Below are positions 17,319-26,134 of a stretch of DNA of 64,000 nt, piece by piece; within the stretch, counting starts at the first letter, position 1, and each line of letters starts with the position of its first letter. Under the pieces are notes generated by a model. It searched no databases and was not told where the DNA came from. It saw only the letters and a list, made by a program, of their open reading frames with translations. The position numbers and the translations under genes were made by a program. Source of the stretch: Bacillota bacterium (GTDB lineage Bacteria > Bacillota > Clostridia > Lachnospirales > Lachnospiraceae); NCBI GenBank assembly GCA_023435895.1, contig JAEZLH010000020.1:13094-77093 (forward strand), read 5' to 3'.

Positions 17319-18644
17319 TTATTTACCCACAATTCCATGTTCCATTAAAAACTCTGTCCAAATTTTATAATATGCAGCTTTCAGGTGTATACTATCAAAC
17401 GTATATTTCTCCGGTACATTTCCATATTGATCCGTTATTGCATCATTTACATCAATATAGAATATTGTTTTATTGTTGGCTAATTTTGATAACCCTATGT
17501 TTCTCTTCTTTATATTAACATTATTGTATATTGCATCGGAATCCGATTTCTTTTTTGCCACATTCATGATACCCTCAACAAATATTAATGCATTGGGCTG
17601 CTGCTTTCTAATTTGAGTAATTACCTCATTATATTTTACTACAAAAGTTTTTGTGGTACCGGTGCCAAGTTCATTAATGCCTAGCATAATATAAATCTTT
17701 TTAAATTGTTTTACTTTTAACGCATCCAGTATAGAAACATTCTTTCCATTTACTTTAGCAATTTTGCGATTAAATACGTCGTAAACTGACATTCCTTCAT
17801 CTGCATAGAAAGTGGGTTTCTTCCATCCTGAATATTCAGACAGACCAACCGTTCTGGAATCTCCTATAAATAGAGCATCTTCAAAATAACTCTCAGTTAC
17901 CTTCTGATAATCTGCCGAGGGTTTATCTTCGTTCCCCTTTGTATTATCATTGTTTGTATTATCATTATTCGGGTCATTCGAATTATTATTTGTATCATCG
18001 GAGTTATCACTTACTCCATTGCTTGCATCATTATTTTTAGAATCATCATTCGTGGAATCGCCACTTTTCGGATCATCATTCTTAGAATGATCACTCTTTG
18101 GCTCATCATTCTTAACATCATCCTTCCCCGTCACATCATTCTTAACATCATCCTTCCCCGTCACATCATTCTTACCATCCTTGTCTGTAGTGGAAGGCTT
18201 TGTGGGTTTGGAGTAAGTGTCTTTGTCCCCTGGCTTATTAGGCTCTGAATCTTGATTTTTATCTGGCTCATTGCCTTTTCCCTCATTATTATTCCCGATA
18301 TTTGAATCTCCCTCATTATTCACTTCACTTGATTTATTTCCACCTGAGCCATGAATTACTTTGTTAATAAATCCAAATGCATTGGTCAAACGGAATGATC
18401 CGCCTGCACTTACGGGAACCGCTCCTCCCATTTGATTGGCACCACTCCCAATCATCCATGGGTATTTTCCACTTACTGCACCTTCAAACACCGCTACTAA
18501 TTGAGGAGTGCTAAGCACCTCTATTTTATATTCTGAATAAATATTATTCTTCCCTGCATATCCAACTATGGTTAGCATAATTGTACTTAAAGTTAACATG
18601 ATAAGAAATGAGTATTTCTTAATAAATTTCTTAAACGACATCAT
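17319..18644 (-). CDS. Membrane-anchored SGNH-hydrolase-fold protein with long D/N/K linker
   Basis: This 441-residue protein has an N-terminal membrane segment (about residues 10-30), a short extracellular region, then a low-complexity linker rich in Asp, Asn and Lys (about residues 100-245). The linker includes a tandem VTGKDDVKND repeat. The C-terminal SGNH domain shows the nucleophile block FIGDSRTVG (Ser 263), GINELG (block III) and DSIHL with Asp 417 and His 420. It follows the MBOAT gene by eight bases. Such pairs transfer acyl, usually acetyl, groups to cell-wall or exopolysaccharide sugars outside the cell: the MBOAT protein exports the group and the SGNH protein attaches it (inference by family and order). 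Two consecutive ATGs (18644, 18641) are possible starts. Confidence 0.85.
   Translation of the reverse strand: MMSFKKFIKKYSFLIMLTLSTIMLTIVGYAGKNNIYSEYKIEVLSTPQLVAVFEGAVSGKYPWMIGSGANQMGGAVPVSAGGSFRLTNAFGFINKVIHGSGGNKSSEVNNEGDSNIGNNNEGKGNEPDKNQDSEPNKPGDKDTYSKPTKPSTTDKDGKNDVTGKDDVKNDVTGKDDVKNDEPKSDHSKNDDPKSGDSTNDDSKNNDASNGVSDNSDDTNNNSNDPNNDNTNNDNTKGNEDKPSADYQKVTESYFEDALFIGDSRTVGLSEYSGWKKPTFYADEGMSVYDVFNRKIAKVNGKNVSILDALKVKQFKKIYIMLGINELGTGTTKTFVVKYNEVITQIRKQQPNALIFVEGIMNVAKKKSDSDAIYNNVNIKKRNIGLSKLANNKTIFYIDVNDAITDQYGNVPEKYTFDSIHLKAAYYKIWTEFLMEHGIVGK
18110..18170 (-). repeat. Tandem 30-bp coding repeat (VTGKDDVKND)
   Basis: Two back-to-back 30-base units in the linker of the SGNH protein encode the same ten residues. 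They probably expand or contract by slippage and are not CRISPR-like. Confidence 0.7.
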
Positions 18645-18652
18645 TTACCCCC

Positions 18653-20056
18653 CTAAAAATTAAAATATAAAAATGGATTATTTAAGCCATTCGCCAATTG
18701 ATAAATCGCATACCAAAATATGACGAACAGGATCAATGCACACAAAACTGTCTTCTCGTATTTCTTAAACGCTTTCCATCCAAAGGGCATGCAAAAAAAG
18801 ATTCCAAGGAGGAAGTAGAGCTTATATGTACTTAAGTATTTTATAAAGTCCTGTGAATTCACAGCAATTCCCTGTGTTATTCCAAACATTCTTCCCAAAT
18901 ATACCCCAATTTCAGGCAGGCTCGGTATTGCAAATAACATCCAGGATACGGGCATTATAAGAAGGATATAAATCCTTGATAATATATTAGATTTATCAAG
19001 ATATTTTTTAAGAAACATTTTCTCAAAATAAATCAGTAGAAACAACAACAGCCCCCATAATACAAAATTCCAGTTCGCGCCATGCCATATTCCAGTGAAC
19101 ATCCATACTATGAATAAATTCAGCGCCACCCTTGTTTTACTTCTTCGATTACCTCCGAGTGGGATATAAATGTAATTTCGAAACCATCTGCCCAAGGACA
19201 TATGCCACCTTCTCCAAAACTCAGAGACTGATTTTGATATGTAGGGATGGTCAAAATTATCTGGAAGAGTAAACCCTATCATCTTTCCTACCCCAATTGC
19301 CATTAATGAATACCCATAAAAATCAAAATATAACTGCAAACTATAACCAATTGCTCCCAACCAGGCAAGAGGTGTTGATATACTTTCAAACCCTATTGTT
19401 TGAACATCATTCCACAATATTCCGATCCGATTAGCTAACAAAACCTTAAAACCCAGCCCTATGGTGAATATTTTAAAACCCTGTTCCAGGTTAGCTAAGG
19501 TGTTCTGCCTGTTCGTCAACTGCGGTCTTATCTCAGAGTATTTTACAATCGGGCCCGATATCAACTGAGGAAACATGCAAATATAAAGAGCAAGTCCATA
19601 AAGCGAACGTTCTGCCCTTATCTCTTTCTTATAAACATCAAGCAGATAAGAAACAATTTGAAAGGTATAAAAGCTGATTCCAAGGGGCAACCCAACCGCT
19701 AGGGGAGAAATAATATGTCCTTCACCCAAGCCCTTGAACATATAATTCAGATTCCCTATCATGAAGTTGATGTATTTAAAAAAGATAAGAAATCCAAAAT
19801 TATAAGTTAGTCCGATTATCAAGCAAAGCTTTCGAAATTCTTTATTATATGCAAATCGTTCTATAAAATGAGAAATTTTAAAGTTAACAAGAACCGACAA
19901 CAAGAGTAATATCAGAAATTTGGGTTCGCCATAAGCGTAGAAACATAGGCTACCCAAAAGAAGGACTAAATTCTTTATTCGGTGGGGTACCAAATAATAA
20001 ATCAACAAGAAAACCGGTAAAAATCGAAAAATAAACACTAAACTACTAAAAACCAT
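18653..20056 (-). CDS. MBOAT-family membrane O-acyltransferase (AlgI/PatA-like)
   Basis: This 467-residue, multi-pass membrane protein has the AlgI-type motifs PQLISGPIVKYSEI, SVSEFWRRWHMSLGRWFRNYIYIPLGG and FIVWMFTGIWHGANWNFVLWG, the last with the MBOAT catalytic His. It would bring acyl groups across the membrane for transfer by the SGNH partner encoded eight bases downstream. The ATG at 20056 follows GGGGGA. The target polymer (peptidoglycan, teichoic acid or an exopolysaccharide) is not shown by neighbours. Confidence 0.92.
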   Translation of the reverse strand: MVFSSLVFIFRFLPVFLLIYYLVPHRIKNLVLLLGSLCFYAYGEPKFLILLLLSVLVNFKISHFIERFAYNKEFRKLCLIIGLTYNFGFLIFFKYINFMIGNLNYMFKGLGEGHIISPLAVGLPLGISFYTFQIVSYLLDVYKKEIRAERSLYGLALYICMFPQLISGPIVKYSEIRPQLTNRQNTLANLEQGFKIFTIGLGFKVLLANRIGILWNDVQTIGFESISTPLAWLGAIGYSLQLYFDFYGYSLMAIGVGKMIGFTLPDNFDHPYISKSVSEFWRRWHMSLGRWFRNYIYIPLGGNRRSKTRVALNLFIVWMFTGIWHGANWNFVLWGLLLFLLIYFEKMFLKKYLDKSNILSRIYILLIMPVSWMLFAIPSLPEIGVYLGRMFGITQGIAVNSQDFIKYLSTYKLYFLLGIFFCMPFGWKAFKKYEKTVLCALILFVIFWYAIYQLANGLNNPFLYFNF

Positions 20057-20223
20057 AATAATCTGTCCCCCACTTTTGCATAATTTTATTAAAATCTCTA
20101 AATAAAATTATACTTTACATACGAGCTATTTTGCCATTAATTAAAGATTAAATAGTTTTACTTTTTCGTTAAAAATAATTACAAAAACTTAATTCTTCGG
20201 TAATATTTTCGACATTTTTGATA

Positions 20224-20373
20224 TTAACTTCCACAATAATCCACTTCTTGTTCTGCAATTTTAATAAGATAATCTAAAACCTCTTCAAAAAGACAGGAAC
20301 CATTTTGTGCAAATTGTAATGTAATCCTAGGCTCAGTATGAGCTGGCCTCTTAAACACACCATCTACTGCCAT
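20224..20373 (-). other. Possible short remnant ORF (49 codons)
   Basis: The minus-strand frame from ATG 20373 encodes 49 residues, beginning MAVDGVFKRPAHTEPRITLQ. It has no ribosome site and starts right after the terminator of the gene upstream, so it is either a fragment of a lost gene or chance. The rest of the 380-base gap between the MBOAT gene and the NlpC/P60 gene shows only that terminator. Confidence 0.2.
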
Positions 20374-20383
20374 AAAAAGGCGC

Positions 20384-20427
20384 AAAAAAAGAAGCTCTTA
20401 TCAAGGATCCCCTTGGTAAAAGCTTCT
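20384..20427 (-). terminator. Terminator after the NlpC/P60 gene
   Basis: On the minus strand GAAGCT and CCAAGG pair with CCTTG and AGCTTC around a GGAT loop, followed by seven T residues, ten bases after the stop codon. Confidence 0.9.
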
Positions 20428-20436
20428 TATCTTCCA

Positions 20437-21702
20437 TTAATCAACAATTCTTCTTACACGGTATACATCATGATAATTATACTTTGAAACAATGATACCC
20501 TGTCTTTTACTAGCTGCGTGTACAATCTTTCCGTTACCAATGTACATCGCCACATGACCTACAACCCCTCTGCTATTTGCATAGAAGATTAAATCTCCTG
20601 GCTGCATGGAACTTTCACTTACGACTCTTCCTGCGCTTGCTGCCTGATCTCTTGAGGTTCTTGGTAATGAATATCCGAAATCTTCATAGATGGATTGAAC
20701 AAAACCAGAGCAGTCCGCTCCATTCGTTAAACTTGTTCCGCCCCATACATAAGGATTTCCAACAAATTTCAATGCATAACTAGCAATTTCTGAACCTTTT
20801 GCTGAAGTATTGCCTGATGGCTTGTCCTCAGTTTTTGTTCCACCCTTATTGTCATTCTTGTTATCATTGTTATTGGTATTCTTATCATCATTCTTTGTAT
20901 GGTTCTTATCATTATTCTTTGAATTATTATTCTTTGTATGATTCTTCTTATCGTTATCCTTAGCCAGTTGCTCTTTACGTTCCTTCTCAGCTTGTTCCGC
21001 CTTCTGCTGCTGCTCAAGAATCTGTTTCTCTTCTTCAATGGATACCGCAAATTTGAATTGTACATCTATATCAACATATTCCTTATTAACATAGCCTGTT
21101 TCCTCTTCACCAGTACTATCATCGGTGTTAAAAAGAATCTCAGCCCATTCATCGTTCTGCTTGACTACAATATATTTTTCGCCTTTAGGAACCATGGATA
21201 ACTTTGGAGAATCAATAGAAGCCTTCTGTCGTACATTCAAGGTTGTTGGTTTAACTATTGCATAAACAGTTGCATACTCATCAACCATCTTTTCAGCCTG
21301 TTCCCCGATAGCAAGAAATTGTGAAGCGATATAACCCTCTACCTTACCTGATTTTATCCTAACCCATCCACCGTCAAGTGTCTCAAGAATATCCGCCGCA
21401 CATCCTTTGTATAACTTTCCTACCACTTCACTCTCAGTAGAAGGGGATTTGCGGACATTGACATAAACATCTGCTGTGGATACACCCAAATTAGCGTAAG
21501 GGGATTCCTTCTTCGGCAGGGAAGCCTCATATGCCTCTTTAATCTGCTGATCTGTTTTGTCATCCATGACCACAGATATTCCGGCAACTCCTTGTTCAGC
21601 AAGTGTGAAGCTATCGGCTCGTGCAATGGTTGTAGGTACGGATAACAATACTGCTGCTGACAAGCAACCTAAGGTTAACTTTAATGCTCGATTTTTGTTC
21701 AT
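20437..21702 (-). CDS. Secreted SH3-domain NlpC/P60 peptidoglycan hydrolase
   Basis: This 421-residue protein starts with a signal peptide (hydrophobic residues about 8-30, cut near ARADS). Two bacterial SH3 domains follow (about residues 80-135 with VNVRKSPSTESEVVGKLYKG, and about 150-215 with LNVRQKASIDSPKLS). A helical E/Q/K stretch and an Asn/Lys/Asp-rich linker (about 250-300) lead to a C-terminal NlpC/P60 domain. This has the catalytic Cys in ADCSGFVQSIY, His in GHVAMYIG and a second His in IVHAAS. It should cut D-glutamyl-diaminopimelate or similar stem-peptide bonds during wall turnover. The ATG at 21702 has GGGGGG seven bases upstream. Confidence 0.93.
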   Translation of the reverse strand: MNKNRALKLTLGCLSAAVLLSVPTTIARADSFTLAEQGVAGISVVMDDKTDQQIKEAYEASLPKKESPYANLGVSTADVYVNVRKSPSTESEVVGKLYKGCAADILETLDGGWVRIKSGKVEGYIASQFLAIGEQAEKMVDEYATVYAIVKPTTLNVRQKASIDSPKLSMVPKGEKYIVVKQNDEWAEILFNTDDSTGEEETGYVNKEYVDIDVQFKFAVSIEEEKQILEQQQKAEQAEKERKEQLAKDNDKKNHTKNNNSKNNDKNHTKNDDKNTNNNDNKNDNKGGTKTEDKPSGNTSAKGSEIASYALKFVGNPYVWGGTSLTNGADCSGFVQSIYEDFGYSLPRTSRDQAASAGRVVSESSMQPGDLIFYANSRGVVGHVAMYIGNGKIVHAASKRQGIIVSKYNYHDVYRVRRIVD

Positions 21703-21896
21703 TGGCTTTCCCCCCATATAGTATAATATTCATTTATAATCAATTAACTTGTCCCATTAAATTATTACGAAATTATTACATCCAACGAGGTTATTATAAC
21801 AAACGCGTCACTTCGTGTCAACAGCTTCACATTAAAATTGTAGAATTATTTTACATTACTTGTTAATTCCTCCAGCCCCCTTAAAATGGGCATTAT

Positions 21897-22823
21897 TTAG
21901 CTATTTGTTGTCGAATTAAGGTATTTTTCGACGGATGTGATTGCATTGGCTCCATCTGCTGCAGCTGTAATAATCTGTCTCAGCTCCTTTGTTCTCACAT
22001 CTCCGGCAGCATAAATTCCGTCTACACTAGTCTCACAAGTTTCATTTGCAATAATATAGCCGCCATCATCCGTATCAACTACGGATTTATACATTTCAGA
22101 GTTAGGCATATATCCTACTGCAATGAATATTCCAGCCACCTCATAAGTGTTTTGAGCATCACTCTTTACATTTTTAACCTCAATGCTCTCCACTCTATCC
22201 TTACCATTAATCTTCTCAACAACGCTATCCCATAATATTGTAACATTTTCAAGAGCTGTAAGTTTCGAAACAATACTCTTTGATGCTCTGAACTGATCCC
22301 TGCGATGGATTACATATACCTGCTTACATATTCTCGCTAAGAAGATGGCGTCCTCTACTGCTACATCTCCGCCTCCAACAACTGCCACCGTCTTATTCTT
22401 AAAGAATGCCCCGTCACAAGTTGCACAGTAGGAAACTCCCATACCTGACAGCGCATCTTCTCCTTCTACCCCAAGATGTCTGGGGGCACCTCCCGTTGCA
22501 ATGATTACACTTTTAGCGGTATGCTGCTGTTCCCCATCCACGGTAACTATCTTAAGGTCATTCTCAACCTTAAACTCTGTTACCTCTCCATTCACAAAAT
22601 CAGCTCCTAATTTATCTACATGCTCTCTGAATTTAATACTTAACTCAAAGCCTCCAACCCCTGGGATTCCGGGATAATTATCCACTTCATAGGTATTGAT
22701 TATCTGCCCTCCGCTTATTCCTGCTTTCTCAACAACAAGAACACTGAGCTCCGCTCTTTTGGCATAAATGGCTGCGGAAAGACCCGCCGGCCCTGATCCG
22801 ATTATAATTACATCATAAATCAT
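21897..22823 (-). CDS. trxB: Thioredoxin reductase
   Basis: This 308-residue flavoprotein passes electrons from NADPH to thioredoxin. It has the FAD-binding VIIIGSGPAGLSAAIYA at the N-terminus, the redox-active pair in SYCATCDG, the NAD(P)-binding VAVVGGGDVAVEDAIFLA and the C-terminal GIYAAGDVRTKELRQI FAD motif. The length is typical. The ATG at 22823 follows AGGAGG; the frame is open for 122 more codons upstream but without family-like sequence or a ribosome site. Confidence 0.97.
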   Translation of the reverse strand: MIYDVIIIGSGPAGLSAAIYAKRAELSVLVVEKAGISGGQIINTYEVDNYPGIPGVGGFELSIKFREHVDKLGADFVNGEVTEFKVENDLKIVTVDGEQQHTAKSVIIATGGAPRHLGVEGEDALSGMGVSYCATCDGAFFKNKTVAVVGGGDVAVEDAIFLARICKQVYVIHRRDQFRASKSIVSKLTALENVTILWDSVVEKINGKDRVESIEVKNVKSDAQNTYEVAGIFIAVGYMPNSEMYKSVVDTDDGGYIIANETCETSVDGIYAAGDVRTKELRQIITAAADGANAITSVEKYLNSTTNS

Positions 22824-22955
22824 TATATATCCTCCTATCTGATTCTTAAAGTAAGTGTTACCGTTTGACATAAAGTCTAAACATGTTATAATATAGCTAT
22901 ATTTTATTTGGTTGTTATATATCCTATGAATAATGGATATAAGAAAGGAGCCCGT

Positions 22956-23132
22956 ATGATTATTTCTTCTCTGCCCATAACACCAAATCCTACAATAGAT
23001 AATGCGGCGGTTGGTATGGCAGTCCTGGCTAAGAGTTTGAACACGGTTCAAATCTCCGGTCAGAATATGATTAAAATGATGGAGCAATCTGTAACTCCAA
23101 ACCTTGGTGCAAATATTGATATTCGAGTATAA
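22956..23132 (+). CDS. Small YjfB-like putative motility protein
   Basis: This 58-residue protein (MIISSLPITPNP..., ending NLGANIDIRV) resembles the YjfB putative motility family: a short N-terminus, a central helix with AAVGMAVLAKSLNTVQISGQ, then MIKMMEQS. The biochemical role is unknown. The ATG at 22956 lies five bases after AAAGGAG, which supports it over the in-frame starts upstream. It is encoded alone, divergent from trxB and converging on the methyltransferase gene with a shared terminator. Confidence 0.7.
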   Translation: MIISSLPITPNPTIDNAAVGMAVLAKSLNTVQISGQNMIKMMEQSVTPNLGANIDIRV

Positions 23133-23149
23133 TATGAAAGAACATTTAT

Positions 23150-23186
23150 AAAAGGGGCTGTGCATTTTAAGCAACAGCCTCTTTTT
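23150..23186. terminator. Bidirectional terminator
   Basis: AGGGGCTGT pairs with ACAGCCTCT, flanked by A and T runs, between the converging small gene (ends 23132) and methyltransferase gene (ends 23193). Confidence 0.8.
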
Positions 23187-23192
23187 CATATC

Positions 23193-23783
23193 TTATTCTT
23201 GTTCTGATTTTCTGGCGAGCACACAAATCCAAGCCTTATCAGAATCGTCTCTATTCTCATCTTCCTTCCAGATTTCAATTAATTCCAGTTCTTTCTGTCT
23301 CGCTATCAGTTCTTTTAATGCTTTTGTTCTATAATCTTTATAGTAACGGCTACTGCGCTCCCCTTCAAAATCACCGTAATGGAATGACATAAAGAGTACT
23401 CCGTCTCCCTTTAGACTTTTTACAACTTTGTCCATAATGTCATCTATCCTTGATCCTGATACATGCAGTAATGAGGCGCAGGCCCATATTCCGTCAAATA
23501 CTTCTTCAAAGTCAATTTCATCAAATGTTAAATTTAAAACATCTTGTCCTATATGTATGCTTGCTAAGTCACACATTTCTTCAGATGCATCCATCGCAGT
23601 CACATCAAAACCTAAGGATATAAAATGTTCGCTGTCCCTGCCGGATCCGCAGCCCAAATCTAAGATACTGCCTCCCTCCGGTAATAGTTCGGTAAAACGC
23701 TCCCAATCTTCCTTCATATCGATATCCACTGTATGTTCGAAATATTCCGATGCATTCTGACTATAATACTCTATCGAGTCCAA
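23193..23783 (-). CDS. Class I SAM-dependent methyltransferase
   Basis: This 196-residue protein has the Rossmann-like SAM-binding motif ILDLGCGSGRDSEHF, the acidic post-strand-2 motif VTAMDASEEMCDLA and the motif IV/V region FDGIWACASLLHV. The substrate is unknown; the fold group includes small-molecule and tellurite-type methyltransferases. The start is TTG at 23783, nine bases after AGGAGG. No operon partner is evident. Confidence 0.88.
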   Translation of the reverse strand: MDSIEYYSQNASEYFEHTVDIDMKEDWERFTELLPEGGSILDLGCGSGRDSEHFISLGFDVTAMDASEEMCDLASIHIGQDVLNLTFDEIDFEEVFDGIWACASLLHVSGSRIDDIMDKVVKSLKGDGVLFMSFHYGDFEGERSSRYYKDYRTKALKELIARQKELELIEIWKEDENRDDSDKAWICVLARKSEQE

Positions 23784-24110
23784 TTAACTATACCTCCTCT
23801 TTTAATCAAGCCTATTATAACAAAAGTATTCGAATAATTCCAGTATTTTTCGGTAAATACGCAAAAACGGTTATAAATATTTGAAATCGTCCAATTATAA
23901 AAAATGTTTTTATCTGTAATCAAACTTATTGGAATATCTCCAAAAATCACAAAAAACACTATATAAACCATTGGATAAGTGCTATACTTCCATATATACA
24001 ATTAGCACGCAAGCTAATATTTATCGAGAATCTTATAAGGACAACCACTCAAATTGACTCCGGGTGATGATATGCTTGCGAGAATGCTTTAAGAAAGGTC
24101 TTGAATTATC
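23784..24110 (+). promoter_or_regulatory. Intergenic region with candidate switchable leader of the thioesterase gene
   Basis: In this 327-base gap the plus strand offers two mutually exclusive pairings. ATTAGC/GCTAAT forms a small local hairpin (24001-24018). The overlapping CGCAAGC (24008-24014) can instead pair with GCTTGCG (24074-24080). No known riboswitch consensus was recognised, so this is only a structural hint. Confidence 0.2.
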
Positions 24111-24824
24111 ATGTACAGCTTTAACACAAGAGTCCGGTATAGTGAACTTAACCACCATTTCGGTACGTTATCCTATTCCTCCATTATTAACTACTTCCAG
24201 GACTGCAGCACGTTCCAATCAGAGGATTTAAACCTTGGAATCAATTATTTGCAAGAGCATCACCGCGTCTGGCTCCTTAACGGATGGCAGTTAAAGCTTA
24301 TCAATCCTCCAAAACTGGGAGACATGATAACTGTCGGCACCTGGGCATATGATTTTAAGGGCTTTTATGGTTATCGAAACTTTATTATGAAGAATGCTGC
24401 AGGGGAAGTTCTTGCTGTTGCGAATTCTATCTGGGTACACCTCGACACCAATACCGGAAGACCAACCAAGATACCTGCGGATAATGGTTATGAAATTGAG
24501 CCCCCTTACCCAATGGAATATGGGGAGCGTAAGATTACGATACCGGATACAATTACTTCTCACCCTGAATTTATTGTTAAAAAATCAAATATCGATTCGT
24601 ATAACCATGTAAATAATGGGCAATACATTAAATTGGCAGAGGAATTCCTGCCTGATAATTTTTTGGTTCAATCTATGCGTGTGGAGTATAAGTCACAGGC
24701 CGTCATAAATGATACTATTTTCCCCTTGGTATCTATAAAAGAAGGCTGTTGCACCATCGTGTTAGGAAATGAATCTCACAAGCCATATGCTATTGTAGAA
24801 TTCGAAGGACAACTTATTAATTAG
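24111..24824 (+). CDS. Acyl-ACP thioesterase
   Basis: This 237-residue double-hotdog protein of the FatA/FatB family releases fatty acids from acyl carrier protein. The N-terminal hotdog begins YSFNTRVRYSELNHHFGTLS and contains WLLNGWQLKL. The second carries the catalytic-type segment SNIDSYNHVNNGQYI (Asp, Asn, His). The length fits bacterial members. A weak AGAAAGG site lies about ten bases ahead of the ATG. The S1-domain gene follows 21 bases downstream on the same strand. Confidence 0.93.
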   Translation: MYSFNTRVRYSELNHHFGTLSYSSIINYFQDCSTFQSEDLNLGINYLQEHHRVWLLNGWQLKLINPPKLGDMITVGTWAYDFKGFYGYRNFIMKNAAGEVLAVANSIWVHLDTNTGRPTKIPADNGYEIEPPYPMEYGERKITIPDTITSHPEFIVKKSNIDSYNHVNNGQYIKLAEEFLPDNFLVQSMRVEYKSQAVINDTIFPLVSIKEGCCTIVLGNESHKPYAIVEFEGQLIN

Positions 24825-24845
24825 TGAACGGAAAGGAATTATATT

Positions 24846-25682
24846 ATGATTCAACTTGGAGTTTATCAAACGCTGGAAGCAATCAAAAAAACCGATTATG
24901 GTTTTTATTTCAGCGAACAAAATAGTGATAAAAAGGAAAGCGTGCTTCTCCCAACGCGTGAAGTTCCTGAAGGAACAACTGTGGGCGATTTGCATGAATT
25001 ATTTATCTATAAAGATTCAGAGGACCGTATTATTGCCACAACTTCTAAAGTTCCTGTAACCATTGGCAAACTGGCGGTTCTTACTGTAAAGGAAGTAAGT
25101 ACAATTGGTGCATTTTTGGATTGGGGTCTTATGAAAGATCTACTGCTCCCTTATAAGGAGCAAAGCACTCCGGTAAAGGAGGGTGACAAGGTTTTAATCA
25201 CCTTATATATTGATAAGAGCAAGCGTTTATGTGCTACCATGAAAGTATACGATGTACTGGAGAGTAACTCCGAATACAAAAAAGATGATGTAGTGACCGG
25301 TATCGTATATGATCAAATTGATGCATTCGGTGTCTTTGTTGCGGTAGATGGAAAATACTCCGGAATGATTCCGAAAAATGAAATCTTCCCTTCCCTAAAA
25401 ATCGGGGATAGTATTAAGGCTCGTGTTGTGAATGTACGACCAGACGGAAAGCTTACCCTTAGCCTACGGGAAAAGGCATATCTTCAAATGGATAGTGATA
25501 CCGAATTGATTTTAGAGAGATTGAAAAATGCAGGAGGTTTCTTACCACTTAATGACAGTTCCGATCCAGACGTAATCAAGAAAGAATTTAAATTAAGTAA
25601 GAATGCTTTTAAAAGGGCAATTGGCAGATTATATAAGGCAGGTACCATTACAATCACCGATGATGGAATCCGGATCAAATAA
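24846..25682 (+). CDS. CvfB-like S1-domain RNA-binding protein
   Basis: This 278-residue protein has N-terminal S1-like repeats (LAVLTVKEVSTIGAFLDWGLMKDLLLPY and a second unit) and a canonical S1 domain (DDVVTGIVYDQIDAFGVFVAVDGKYSGMIP). A C-terminal winged-helix part (about residues 215-278, NAFKRAIGRLYKAG) follows. That order matches CvfB/YitL, known in staphylococci as a regulator of virulence and RNA. Its role here is unproven. GGAAAGGAA precedes the ATG. Confidence 0.9.
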   Translation: MIQLGVYQTLEAIKKTDYGFYFSEQNSDKKESVLLPTREVPEGTTVGDLHELFIYKDSEDRIIATTSKVPVTIGKLAVLTVKEVSTIGAFLDWGLMKDLLLPYKEQSTPVKEGDKVLITLYIDKSKRLCATMKVYDVLESNSEYKKDDVVTGIVYDQIDAFGVFVAVDGKYSGMIPKNEIFPSLKIGDSIKARVVNVRPDGKLTLSLREKAYLQMDSDTELILERLKNAGGFLPLNDSSDPDVIKKEFKLSKNAFKRAIGRLYKAGTITITDDGIRIK

Positions 25683-25698
25683 TAGCCCTGCCTAGCTT

Positions 25699-26121
25699 TT
25701 ATGTCTCTTTTTTATAATCCTTACTAACAAAATTTATTTTAGGACTCATTCTTGGGTCCTTTTCTTTTAACGGAACTTTGGGCTTTGGGTATAAATCGTT
25801 AAAACCTTTTGCCAACTTATCCTTGCAGTTTTTACAAAATCGGCCCGTCTTAATGGTAGCTCCACACCCTTCGCATTCTAGTCCGATCATAGAATCTTCT
25901 GCAAAAGATAATCGTTCTTCCCTAATCCACTGTTTTATCTGAGCAATCGGAACTTTTATTACCTCAGACACTTCCTGCATTCCTACGCCGGGGTGATCAT
26001 ATACATATTCCTTAACTTCACTAAACTTCATGTCAAGCGCGGCGAGACAACTCTGGCACAATGGCGGACCGGATAGATAATTAAATATCCTGCCGCACCC
26101 TTTGCAATTTCTTACTTCCAT
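25699..26121 (-). CDS. Flagellar operon protein YvyF-like
   Basis: This 140-residue protein has paired cysteines at both ends of its folded part (NCKGCGRIFNYLSGPPLCQSC, then CEGCGATIKTGRFCKNC), suggesting two zinc ribbons. They flank a central helix-turn-helix-like segment (PGVGMQEVSEVIKVPIAQIK). This layout is that of YvyF, found next to comF and flgM in Firmicutes. In Bacillus its product is linked to flagellar gene control. The ATG at 26121 follows GGAGG by eight bases. It lies 13 bases after comF, in the same order as Bacillus comFC-yvyF. Confidence 0.85.
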   Translation of the reverse strand: MEVRNCKGCGRIFNYLSGPPLCQSCLAALDMKFSEVKEYVYDHPGVGMQEVSEVIKVPIAQIKQWIREERLSFAEDSMIGLECEGCGATIKTGRFCKNCKDKLAKGFNDLYPKPKVPLKEKDPRMSPKINFVSKDYKKET

Positions 26122-26134
26122 AATCGTATCCTCC

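Noticed and set aside
18110..21000. Short repeated units in 18110-18170 and 20860-20960 as a CRISPR array
   Set aside because: They are in-frame Asp/Asn/Lys linker codons without spacer-repeat alternation, and no cas genes are present.
22824..23189. N-terminal extension of thioredoxin reductase by 122 residues
   Set aside because: The frame is merely open; the extension is not family-like, and AGGAGG sits directly before the ATG at 22823. It would also overlap the small plus-strand gene.
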